NCBI GenBank assembly: GCA_965227155.1
Contig: OZ245731.1
Location: 1,612,001-1,676,000, forward strand
Source of the DNA: UBA6059 sp965227155
GTDB lineage: Bacteria; Bacteroidota; Bacteroidia; Cytophagales; Cyclobacteriaceae
Length of the DNA: 64,000 nt
Direction of reading: 5' to 3'
The notes beneath the pieces were generated by a model. The model saw only the letters and a list, made by a program, of their open reading frames with translations, was not told the DNA's origin and ran no database searches. Each line of letters starts with the position of its first letter. The stretch's first letter is position 1. Position numbers and translations under genes: made by a program. Of this stretch, positions 52,920-60,992 are shown in pieces.

Positions 52920-53508
52920 GTATTTTGCCTTACCGGTAATTTTGCTCTTCATTTTTTCCAGTTGTACTTCAGAGTTTACGCCAAAGCCAAAAGGCTTTAA
53001 CCGTATCGAACTGCCCGAGCATCAGTATTTTAACTTGCCGGATACATTTCCCTACCAGTTCGAAGTGTCAAAGCATGCACGATTACTCAAGGACAGCTCC
53101 TACATCAGCGAGCGCTATTGGCTTGACATCTATTACCCGACTATGGATGCCAACATTCAGATTACCTATAAGCCAGTCAATAGCAAGAAGGAGCTTTTGG
53201 AAGAATATCTTAATGATGCCTACAAGCTTACTTCTCAGCATAATATTAAAGCCTATGCTATTGAAGAAAGCATAGTTGGTCTGCCTAATGGCAATGTGGC
53301 TTCAGTGAGTGAGCTGGAAGGAGAGGTGCCTACGCAATTTCAATTTCACATTACCGATTCAACCCAGAATTTCTTGCGCGGTGCACTTTATTTTCAAACT
53401 GCCACGAAAAACGATTCACTAAAGCCCGTGATCGAATATCTTAAAATAGATATTATGCATATGCTCAATACTCTTAACTGGAACCCTTCCGCCCTCAATG
53501 CCAACTGA
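52861..53508 (+). CDS. gldD: Gliding motility lipoprotein GldD
   Basis: The frame gives a 215-residue protein with a lipoprotein signal (LLFIFSSC, Cys35). The GldD body includes KPKGFNRIELPEHQYFNLPDTFPYQFEVS near residue 40. GldD is essential for gliding in F. johnsoniae. The GTG at 52861 is the first available start, inside gldE; it gives an unusually long pre-signal stretch, so the real start may be a later non-ATG codon. Its stop overlaps the recG ATG by 1 bp. Confidence 0.9.
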   Translation: MSEYLLAPLVKIYIQNILIRYFALPVILLFIFSSCTSEFTPKPKGFNRIELPEHQYFNLPDTFPYQFEVSKHARLLKDSSYISERYWLDIYYPTMDANIQITYKPVNSKKELLEEYLNDAYKLTSQHNIKAYAIEESIVGLPNGNVASVSELEGEVPTQFQFHITDSTQNFLRGALYFQTATKNDSLKPVIEYLKIDIMHMLNTLNWNPSALNAN

Positions 53509-55604
53509 TGTCGGGGGTATTTGACACCAAGATTGAGTTTTTAAAAGGTGTAGGGCCACAAAAGGCTGTTTTGCTCAACAAAGAGCTCAACATTTTCACT
53601 TTTGGCGATCTCATCCAGCATTTTCCTTTCCGCCATGAAGATCGAACCAAGTTTTACAAAATAAGGGAAGTCAGTGAGCACCTGCCCTACATCCAGCTGA
53701 TAGGCCAGATTACCAACCTGGAAAAGCTTTCCCAGGGAAAAAGACGCAACCGTCTGGTGGCGCAATTTCAGGATGAAACCGGCTCGATAGAGCTGACCTG
53801 GTTTCAGGGCATCCCCTGGATCATCAAAAAACTAAAGCCGGGCGTGCAATATGTGGTTTTTGGCAAGGCCAATCGCTACGGTGCCAAGCTATCTATTGCA
53901 CATCCTGAAATAGAGCTCGCCACCGAGAAGAACCTGAAGGGTGGCTATTTACAGCCGGTATATCCAACCACCGAAAAGCTTAAGGCCAAATACCTGGATA
54001 GCCGAGCCATCAGCAAAATGATGAAAATGCTTCTGGTACAATGTGCTGACCACATCGCAGAAACTTTACCTGATACCCTGATCAGGCAATATAGCCTGCT
54101 GGATAAGCGCAGTGCGCTTATCCAAATTCATTTTCCTAAAGACACCAAAGCATTACTAAAAGCCAGCCTGAGGCTTAAGTTTGAAGAGCTCTTCTTTGTA
54201 CAACTGCGTCTATTGATGCTCAAAATATCCCGAACGGAGAAGTTTCGGGGTATCAAACTCGACAATACGCAACTACTTACCCATTTTTACAATGATCATT
54301 TGCCATTTGCCCTGACCAATGCTCAAAAGAGGGTAATCAAGGAATGCTATCGGGACATGAAGTCAGGCCAGCAAATGAACAGGCTGGTGCAGGGCGATGT
54401 GGGTAGTGGCAAAACCATTGTTGCTTTTATCTGCATGCTGATTGCCATAGGCAGCGATACCCAGGCCGCCCTAATGGCTCCTACCGAAATTCTGGCCGAG
54501 CAGCATTTCAATGGGTTATTACCATTTTGTGAGGCTATGAATATTCCCATTGCCCGGCTTACAGGATCCAGCAAAAAGTCTGAGCGGAAAGTCATACATG
54601 AGCAGTTGCTGAGTGGAGCATTGAAAATACTGGTAGGGACCCACGCACTGTTGGAAGATGTGGTGCAGTTTAAAAAACTGGGTATGGCTGTAATCGATGA
54701 GCAGCACCGCTTTGGTGTGGCCCAGCGTGCCAAGCTCTGGAAAAAATCTGAACGTGAATTTCCTCACATCCTCGTGATGACTGCCACCCCAATTCCACGT
54801 ACCCTGGCTATGACGCTATACGGTGATCTTGATATTTCGCAAATCGATGAACTACCCGCAGGCAGAAAACCTATTGAAACGAAGCACCTTTATGAAAAGG
54901 ATCGGCTTAAAATGTTTGGCTTTCTTAGAAAGCAAATCGAACTGGGCAGACAGGTCTATGTGGTGTATCCATTGATTGAAGAATCCATGAATAGTGACTA
55001 CAAGGATCTCATGGATGGGTACGAAAGTATTTCCCGGTATTTTGCGGAGTACCCGGTGAGCATTGTGCACGGCAAAATGAAACCCGCCGACAAGGAATTT
55101 GAGATGCAGCGATTTGTGAAGGCCGAAACCAAAATTATGGTCGCTACCACCGTGATTGAAGTCGGTGTAAATGTGCCCAATGCGACGGTGATGGTGATTG
55201 AAAATGCAGAACGATTCGGTCTGGCGCAGCTACACCAGCTGAGGGGCCGTGTAGGCCGGGGTGGCGAGCAGAGTTATTGTATCCTGATGACTGACTTTAA
55301 GCTCAGCAAAGATGCACGGGTCAGAATTGACACGATGGTGCGCACCACAGATGGCTTTGAAATTGCAGATATTGATTTGAAACTGCGAGGGCCGGGAGAT
55401 TTGGCTGGCACACAGCAAAGCGGTATTGCTGATTTACTCATTTCTGACCTGGCCAAAGACGGCCAAATTCTGAAAATTGCCCGTCAGGCGGCTCAGGATA
55501 TTCTTAATGAGGACCCACAGCTTACAAGCCCGCCTTACCGGCCTATCAAAAAGCAGATTGAAAAGAAGAAAAGTGCTGATGTCAACTGGTCAAGAATCAG
55601 CTAG
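53508..55604 (+). CDS. recG: ATP-dependent DNA helicase RecG
   Basis: This 698-residue helicase remodels stalled forks and Holliday junctions. It has an N-terminal wedge (OB) domain (about 45-150), then helicase motif I GDVGSGKT, motif Ia MAPTEILAEQHF, motif II DEQH, motif III MTATPIPRT and motif VI QLRGRVGR. The TRG motif region near the C-terminus is complete. Its last 8 bases overlap the end of the LytTR regulator gene on the other strand. Confidence 0.98.
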   Translation: MSGVFDTKIEFLKGVGPQKAVLLNKELNIFTFGDLIQHFPFRHEDRTKFYKIREVSEHLPYIQLIGQITNLEKLSQGKRRNRLVAQFQDETGSIELTWFQGIPWIIKKLKPGVQYVVFGKANRYGAKLSIAHPEIELATEKNLKGGYLQPVYPTTEKLKAKYLDSRAISKMMKMLLVQCADHIAETLPDTLIRQYSLLDKRSALIQIHFPKDTKALLKASLRLKFEELFFVQLRLLMLKISRTEKFRGIKLDNTQLLTHFYNDHLPFALTNAQKRVIKECYRDMKSGQQMNRLVQGDVGSGKTIVAFICMLIAIGSDTQAALMAPTEILAEQHFNGLLPFCEAMNIPIARLTGSSKKSERKVIHEQLLSGALKILVGTHALLEDVVQFKKLGMAVIDEQHRFGVAQRAKLWKKSEREFPHILVMTATPIPRTLAMTLYGDLDISQIDELPAGRKPIETKHLYEKDRLKMFGFLRKQIELGRQVYVVYPLIEESMNSDYKDLMDGYESISRYFAEYPVSIVHGKMKPADKEFEMQRFVKAETKIMVATTVIEVGVNVPNATVMVIENAERFGLAQLHQLRGRVGRGGEQSYCILMTDFKLSKDARVRIDTMVRTTDGFEIADIDLKLRGPGDLAGTQQSGIADLLISDLAKDGQILKIARQAAQDILNEDPQLTSPPYRPIKKQIEKKKSADVNWSRIS

Positions 55605-56382
55605 TCTCTCCTGCAAACCATGCTTTGAATGCCTGCACTTTTTCCCTGGAAACGATAATCTCATGCTCAAAAGCTTCATGTAAAATTATTTTTAGGCGAC
55701 TGTTTGAATAAACAAGGACCTCTTTTATCGCATTGATATTGATGATGAAACTCCTGTTGACCCGAAAAAAAATATCCAGATCGAGGAGGTCGGTTAGACT
55801 CTCCAGCTTAAAATCAATCACATATCTGGCTTTCTCATGAAGGTAGAGGTAAACAATCCGTCCATCAGCATAAAAAAGTGTCACATCCTTTGCATTAATT
55901 GAGCGAATATGGTCACCCACTTTTACCAAAAAGCGCTCTTTGTATATCGATTTTTTAGTGAGCTGCTCAAATACGGCGGCCAATTGTTGATTGTCCGGCC
56001 CAGTAGCTGCTGTGGGCCTGGTAAACTGCCTGAACTTTGACAAGCTTTTTTCAAGATCGGGAAGCTGCAAGGGTTTGAGTAAATAATCTATGCCATTTGC
56101 TTTGAAAGCATCTATGGCATATTGGTTGAAGGCAGTAATAAAAATGACCGGTACTTTAATATCTACTACCTTAAAAATGTCAAAACTTAACCCATCAGTA
56201 AGCTGCACATCCATAAAAATAAGCTCTGGCAGGTTGGATGCATGCTTAAAAAAAGCAATGGTTGATTCTACGCTACCGCATATCTCCAAAACTTCAAATG
56301 GGTTATCCTGACCTATTTTTGCCAAAAGCTTCTGGAGTTTTGCTGCCGCGGGCATTTCATCCTCTACTATCAATACCTTCAT
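55597..56382 (-). CDS. LytTR-type response regulator
   Basis: This 261-residue regulator has a receiver domain (residues 1-125) with acidic pocket Glu7/Asp8, phospho-acceptor Asp58 (IFMDVQL) and Lys102 (YLLKPL). A linker leads to a LytTR DNA-binding domain (about 150-258) with RFLVKVGDHIRSINAKDV and FFRVNRSFIININAI. It binds DNA as a dimer on direct repeats. It is the last gene of the four-gene minus-strand operon and overlaps the pseudo-kinase gene by 4 bp. A fitting direct-repeat site lies upstream of the first gene. Confidence 0.94.
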   Translation of the reverse strand: MKVLIVEDEMPAAAKLQKLLAKIGQDNPFEVLEICGSVESTIAFFKHASNLPELIFMDVQLTDGLSFDIFKVVDIKVPVIFITAFNQYAIDAFKANGIDYLLKPLQLPDLEKSLSKFRQFTRPTAATGPDNQQLAAVFEQLTKKSIYKERFLVKVGDHIRSINAKDVTLFYADGRIVYLYLHEKARYVIDFKLESLTDLLDLDIFFRVNRSFIININAIKEVLVYSNSRLKIILHEAFEHEIIVSREKVQAFKAWFAGETS

Positions 56383-57497
56383 ATGGCTTCCCGGATTAAT
56401 GGTTTTTGTGTGTCAAGTGTGAGCAAAGGAATTTTGTCAAATCGCTTGTTCCCCTTTCTCAAATGAATAATTGGGCTGGGGGTAAAATACTCAAAAGCCT
56501 CCTTGAGCATGGCATACCGTTGCTCCATATCTTTATTTTTTACAAACCGATCTTGCAGATTGGACTCAAGCACTAAATAACCATCTTCTATATAAATCAA
56601 TACTTCATAAGGCTGCTCAACGGATACCATACTATTATTGACCAGATAGGATAAATACGTATTTAATGTATTGGTAACTAGAAAGACGCTTGTAAAGGCG
56701 TTCGCAGAGACGCTCACAGAAGAATCTTTAGGGTCTTCTGGCCGAATTTCTTCCTGCTCAATCTTATTGATGAAATGGATAGGCCTTTCATGACCCACTG
56801 TCAATACAAAATGCAGGCTTTCCAGAACTGATAGCTCTTCCTGCAGGCTTTTCAACTCCTCATCTTTATTAGCAAGAATATATCTATACAATACTGACAA
56901 ATGGTTAATGAACTGATCAGCCATTTGGCTATCACGATACAGCATTTGGATCAGTGATTCCATCGACTGGTAGAAGAAGGATGGGTTTATGTTGTTTCTG
57001 AATGTCTGGACCCGGTGTTCCAGGTTTGCCCGAAGCACATCCTCCTCCTCAATTTTCTTTAGATTTCGGGTATTGAGCAGGTTAAAGGAGACATAAACAG
57101 CAGCAAGAAACAATGTAGAAAATCCAAAAAGTGCCACAAAGGTGTAGAGTTCTACATCGAATACCCCCCAACTATAATTCACCAGATAGATAAAATACAG
57201 CGATATGATAGAACCTATGACTATGACTGACAGTACAACACCTCCCCCCAGGCTCCAAATATTACGGTGACCGTCTTCTTGTAGATTCCATTTGGCCAGA
57301 ATCAACCAAAACAAGCGTAGCAGTTCATTATTGATGTAACTCAACAGTACACAAAGCGTCAATTCTCCGGTAAAAATATTATTGACCAATTGCTCAATAT
57401 TGTCGAACACCAAAAGCAGGAGTACATAAATGATCAGGCCTTGTACCAACGGCCACAATAACCTAAAGAATGTACGATGGATGAAACTTGACTTCAT
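56379..57497 (-). CDS. Degenerate LytS-type sensor protein (His replaced by Ser)
   Basis: This 372-residue protein has four membrane helices (about residues 12-140), a coiled coil and a His_kinase-like dimerisation segment. In that segment the usual NPHFLFNSLN reads NPSFFYQSME: Ser173 stands in place of the phosphorylated His (codon at 56981-56979). The ATP-binding part is also eroded, since the ENAIKH box reads VNNSMV and no glycine box is visible. It looks like a pseudo-kinase that could bind or tune the active kinase encoded just upstream. It overlaps both neighbours by 4 bp. Confidence 0.82.
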   Translation of the reverse strand: MKSSFIHRTFFRLLWPLVQGLIIYVLLLLVFDNIEQLVNNIFTGELTLCVLLSYINNELLRLFWLILAKWNLQEDGHRNIWSLGGGVVLSVIVIGSIISLYFIYLVNYSWGVFDVELYTFVALFGFSTLFLAAVYVSFNLLNTRNLKKIEEEDVLRANLEHRVQTFRNNINPSFFYQSMESLIQMLYRDSQMADQFINHLSVLYRYILANKDEELKSLQEELSVLESLHFVLTVGHERPIHFINKIEQEEIRPEDPKDSSVSVSANAFTSVFLVTNTLNTYLSYLVNNSMVSVEQPYEVLIYIEDGYLVLESNLQDRFVKNKDMEQRYAMLKEAFEYFTPSPIIHLRKGNKRFDKIPLLTLDTQKPLIREAI

Positions 57498-58555
57498 AGG
57501 CTCAAAGAGGGCAGCTTTACTTTAAAAGTTGATTCATCTGTGATGATTATTGGACGGTTAGTAAAAAACTGGTAGCGCTGAATAATGTTATCCAGACCTA
57601 TATGAAAAGAGGTGGTTTCTTCCTTTTTCGGTCGCTTAGCATTAGTAATGCATACTTGCCCTTCTACCTCAGAGTTTACATCAATAACAAGTGGCTCTTG
57701 CAGTGAAAAATAATTGTGCTTGATGGCATTCTCTACCAGTATTTGAAGGGTCATGGGAGGCAGAAAATCCTGCATGATGCTTTCTTCCAGTTGATAGTTT
57801 ATCTTGATGGCTTCACCAAATCTTACCTTAAGCAAGAAAACATACGCTTTGACGAAAGAGATTTCCTCCTCATAGGTCACCAGTTTTTTCTCCTGCGAGG
57901 CTATAATATACTGGTAAGTTTCAACCAACCTCCTCACAAAGGCTTCTGCAGGCTTGGGATCATCCTCAATAAGCGACGAAACTGTATTTAGACTATTGAA
58001 CAAATAATGAGGACTGAGCTGTGACCGTAGGGCTTCAAACTGCAGGTTTAACTGCTCACGGTTCTGACGAATTGAGCGAATTTGCCCTTCCGTGTACTGC
58101 TGGTAAGAATACAGCATAAACCGAATCAGCTCATGAACAATCACCACCAGCATTGTCAAAATAAATATTTTGACCAGTAGGTTTAAATTGAGTTGGCTTG
58201 CATAGTAAAGTAGTCCAAACGGCAAAAAAAGTATTATCTCATGCAATGTGATACCTGATAGCAGCCTACCGATAAAATTGTCCCTCCAGTCAAAATGCCG
58301 ATCAAGCCTTGATGTGGAGAACGTCCACAAGCCACCTATTATCGTCAGGTAAAACCCAGCTAGTAAGCTTATCCCAACATTTTGAGTGGATAGCACCAGG
58401 CGGCCTTCTGTGCTGTAATACAGATATGCAGCAATGGATAGGCCAACCACAAAAAAGGCAGGATAAAAATATCTGCTTATCGAGAAGCTCCCAAAGCGGC
58501 TTTCCAAGCGGCTTTCCAAACGGCTTTCCTCATGATTGTCCAATTGGCCTACCAT
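57494..58555 (-). CDS. LytS/YehU-type sensor histidine kinase
   Basis: This 353-residue protein has four membrane helices (about residues 31-150), a coiled coil and the His_kinase domain with the intact motif LSPHYLFNSLNT (phospho-acceptor His183). The GHKL ATPase has N-box QILVENAIKHN and a final GLDNIIQRYQFF. It should phosphorylate the LytTR regulator of the same operon. The extreme N-terminus carries a 4-residue tandem repeat (ESRL) encoded by a 12-bp DNA repeat. It lies 3 bp after the helical-repeat gene. Confidence 0.92.
   Translation of the reverse strand: MVGQLDNHEESRLESRLESRFGSFSISRYFYPAFFVVGLSIAAYLYYSTEGRLVLSTQNVGISLLAGFYLTIIGGLWTFSTSRLDRHFDWRDNFIGRLLSGITLHEIILFLPFGLLYYASQLNLNLLVKIFILTMLVVIVHELIRFMLYSYQQYTEGQIRSIRQNREQLNLQFEALRSQLSPHYLFNSLNTVSSLIEDDPKPAEAFVRRLVETYQYIIASQEKKLVTYEEEISFVKAYVFLLKVRFGEAIKINYQLEESIMQDFLPPMTLQILVENAIKHNYFSLQEPLVIDVNSEVEGQVCITNAKRPKKEETTSFHIGLDNIIQRYQFFTNRPIIITDESTFKVKLPSLSL
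58494..58529 (-). repeat. Three 12-bp tandem repeats in the kinase 5' end
   Basis: AAGCGGCTTTCC occurs twice exactly and a third time with one change (58494-58505, 58506-58517, 58518-58529). It codes in frame for repeated Glu-Ser-Arg-Leu/Phe at residues 10-21 of the histidine kinase. Copy-number change would alter the length but not the frame. Confidence 0.8.
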
Positions 58556-58558
58556 ACT

Positions 58559-60082
58559 TTAGTTGATTGCCTCCATTACTCTTCGGTATTCAAAATCTGA
58601 GCTGATAGATCTTGCTGTTTCAGCGTATTGTGCACGCAGCACGGGATTGTCTTTTACCAATGGCGCAGCTGCCACTAATACTTCTGCCTGCTCAGCGCTG
58701 GAGCTAATGGTAGCGGTTGTTTTGAGCAGCTGCAGCATAAAAAGCTCATTTGACCCTGCCTCGTTCATGAGCATTCGAAGGGTATGTCCCTGCTCAGCAC
58801 TTGATGAAATGTCTTCGATAAGGTCAAAAAATACTTCCACGGATGTTTCGTCTTCCATATTTAAGGTAGGAAAAATCTGACGAATAGTCTCCCCTTGCTC
58901 TGCAGAAGAAGATATCTGTCCAATGCTATTCAGCAGTTGTTGGGTTGTCCGGGCTGATAAATTCATTTCCCTAAAAATATGCCGCAGGGTTTCTCCCTGC
59001 TCAGCACTGGAGCTAATACTGTTAACCACGTCCAAAAATGCTTCTGCAACCGGATCAGTCATGGTAGGCAATTGTGCTGATGCGTGTCTTAGGGTAATGC
59101 CCTTTTCGCTGCTGCTACTGATAGCTTCAACGGTCTTAAAAAGCTGCACCTTGCTTTCATCGCTCAGTGCTTTTTCATCGAGCAAATGCCTAAGTGTATA
59201 TCCCTGCTCCGTGCTGCTGGCAATATCCTGAATAGCACTGAAATAGAGCGCCCTAATGTTTTGAGAATCAATATAGGTTCTATTAAAAGCACGCAACACC
59301 TCACCTGCTTCCGAACTGGAGGAAATATCTTCTACGGTGGTGAGCAGCGCTTTCAAAATGCTCTCAGAAAGATCCGGTCTTTGCAACACCAATCTCAAAA
59401 CCCGACCTTTCTCACTACTGCTGGAAATGTCTGCAATGGCATTGAAATAAGCCGTTGCACTTAGATCACTGGATAAAAACTTATAGGCATAAGCACTAAA
59501 AATCTCCCCCTGATCTGCACTGGAATCTATATTTTCACTAATTGCCGATGCGATTTTACCCAGCTGCTCTCCGGTAAGCCCTTTTCGCTCCAGCAGATAG
59601 GTGTAATATGTAGCACGGTTGCTACCAGAAGTTATCTTCTCGATCTCCTTAAGTACTTTATTGATGCCTCCTTGCTTAAAAAACCGATCAATGCGATCCA
59701 GTGCGGCTACATCTGATATTTCAATGACCTCCGGCAGCACGTCATTCAGAAACTGCTGCCCCTCGGGTGTAAAAGCTTTCTCATTGCGATTGTCAAGAAA
59801 TGTATAACTCAGATTACCCTTTACATCACTTTCTATCAACACTTCCTTTGCATTGCCAAAAGTGGTTTTCTGTATTTCCAAAAAACCGCCCGGTGTGATG
59901 TAGGTAACCGCCCGGTCATCGTCCGACACCTTGATGTTACCCTTGTATCTGGCATCCAGCCCATACACAGTGCCAATAAGTTTAACAGCGGAGCTTACCC
60001 GCTTTTCCCGAAGCGTATCGGCAGAAAGTTCTTTTTCACCAAAACCTGTAAACAAAAGCCATATACTTAATATTGACCACAT
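58559..60082 (-). CDS. Ten-repeat helical (34-residue) protein, unknown function
   Basis: From the ATG at 60082 (MWSILSIWLL) the product is 507 residues with an N-terminal hydrophobic segment (1-13, export signal or anchor), a strand-rich region (about 28-105; VTYITPGGFLEIQK) and a linker. Ten repeats then carry an [IL]SSSxEQGxxLR core; the core Ile falls at residues 185, 219, 253, 287, 321, 356, 390, 425, 459 and 493, i.e. every 34-35 residues. The last reads SISSDFEYRRV, like repeats I recall from M56-type and other hypothetical proteins. A helical solenoid is likely. It is the first gene of the LytS/LytTR operon. An upstream extension to 60184 has no export signal at its start. Confidence 0.8.
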   Translation of the reverse strand: MWSILSIWLLFTGFGEKELSADTLREKRVSSAVKLIGTVYGLDARYKGNIKVSDDDRAVTYITPGGFLEIQKTTFGNAKEVLIESDVKGNLSYTFLDNRNEKAFTPEGQQFLNDVLPEVIEISDVAALDRIDRFFKQGGINKVLKEIEKITSGSNRATYYTYLLERKGLTGEQLGKIASAISENIDSSADQGEIFSAYAYKFLSSDLSATAYFNAIADISSSSEKGRVLRLVLQRPDLSESILKALLTTVEDISSSSEAGEVLRAFNRTYIDSQNIRALYFSAIQDIASSTEQGYTLRHLLDEKALSDESKVQLFKTVEAISSSSEKGITLRHASAQLPTMTDPVAEAFLDVVNSISSSAEQGETLRHIFREMNLSARTTQQLLNSIGQISSSAEQGETIRQIFPTLNMEDETSVEVFFDLIEDISSSAEQGHTLRMLMNEAGSNELFMLQLLKTTATISSSAEQAEVLVAAAPLVKDNPVLRAQYAETARSISSDFEYRRVMEAIN

Positions 60083-60110
60083 ATTCTTGAATTCTTGTTT
60101 TTGACCGATA

Positions 60111-60118
60111 CAAAAGTT
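60111..60118 (-). promoter_or_regulatory. Weak -7-like box (AACTTTTG) for the LytTR-kinase operon
   Basis: On the minus strand AACTTTTG differs by one base from TAnnTTTG, 28 bp upstream of the repeat-protein ATG. There is no TTG at the -33 position. A weak core promoter with an operator just upstream is what an activator-dependent promoter would look like. Confidence 0.35.
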
Positions 60119-60152
60119 GCCAATAATATTTATTATTAATGAGCAGATGTAT

Positions 60153-60182
60153 TCAACTGTCTTTAAATTGATGTCAACTGTC
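60153..60182. promoter_or_regulatory. Two identical 9-bp direct repeats, 12-bp spacer: LytTR operator candidate
   Basis: TCAACTGTC occurs at 60153-60161 and 60174-60182, 21 bp apart start to start. Read on the minus strand it is GACAGTTGA, containing the ACnGTT core of known LytTR sites. Two 9-bp repeats with a 12-13-bp spacer are the standard architecture for this regulator class. The pair lies 35-64 bp upstream of the weak -7-like box for the operon. Confidence 0.65.
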
Positions 60183-60196
60183 AAATCTTTGAACTT

Positions 60197-60991
60197 ATGA
60201 AGCTTATAAAACTTTGCACTTTAGTTTTAATGTCCATTCTGTTATGGTCTTGCGCTGACCCCAAATCACAGGAGCAGGAGCAAACGCCTAAAAAATATGG
60301 AAACCCTGCAGCCGAAGGCTTTAATGCCTCCGGCTCGGATGATGAGGCTATAGAAGTGGCCAACCGGGTGATGATCGCCATGGGCGGTCGGCAAGCCTGG
60401 GATAACACCAATGTCTTTAAATGGAATTTTTTCGGATTCAGGAAGCTGCTCTGGGATAAATCGACCGGCTGGGTAAGGATAGAAAATCAGCGCGATGACA
60501 TGAAAATCATTGTCAACATCAACTCGGGTGATGGTCGGGTTTTTAAAGACGGTGAGGAATTTACCAATCAGGACTCATTGGATTATTACCTGGATCGCGG
60601 TAAAAAAATCTGGATCAATGATGCCTATTGGCTGTTTATGCCATTCAAATTGAAAGATAGTGGCGTTACCTTATCCTATTTGGGAGAAGACACCACACAA
60701 ACCGGTGCGCCCGCGGAGGTGCTGAGATTGACTTTTGAAAATGTAGGGGCTACCCCACAGAATGCCTACAAAGTGTGGGTTGAAAAATCGGATGACCTGG
60801 TGAAGCAATGGGCCTACTACAGGGAGGCAGACCAGGAGGAGCCCAATTTCATTACCCCCTGGGCCGATTATGCCGTTTTCGGTGATCTGAAACTTGCCTC
60901 AGACCGTGGCGAAAGAGATATCACCGAAATTGCTGTAATGGAAGCTGCCCCGGCAGGTGCTTTTGATAACCTGGGGGAAGCACTCCTCTGA
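60197..60991 (+). CDS. Periplasmic lipoprotein, DUF6503-like
   Basis: This 264-residue protein has a lipoprotein signal (LLWSC, Cys19) followed by a Gln/Glu/Lys-rich stretch. The rest (about 45-250) looks like a LolA-type half barrel: an initial helix (AIEVANRVMIAMGGRQAWDN), then many strands, with DAYWLFMPFKLKDSGVTLSYLGE. I recall this pattern from DUF6503-type Bacteroidetes proteins of unknown function. It is divergent from the LytTR operon and could share its operator. The next gene follows after 1 bp. Confidence 0.75.
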   Translation: MKLIKLCTLVLMSILLWSCADPKSQEQEQTPKKYGNPAAEGFNASGSDDEAIEVANRVMIAMGGRQAWDNTNVFKWNFFGFRKLLWDKSTGWVRIENQRDDMKIIVNINSGDGRVFKDGEEFTNQDSLDYYLDRGKKIWINDAYWLFMPFKLKDSGVTLSYLGEDTTQTGAPAEVLRLTFENVGATPQNAYKVWVEKSDDLVKQWAYYREADQEEPNFITPWADYAVFGDLKLASDRGERDITEIAVMEAAPAGAFDNLGEALL

Positions 60992-60992
60992 T

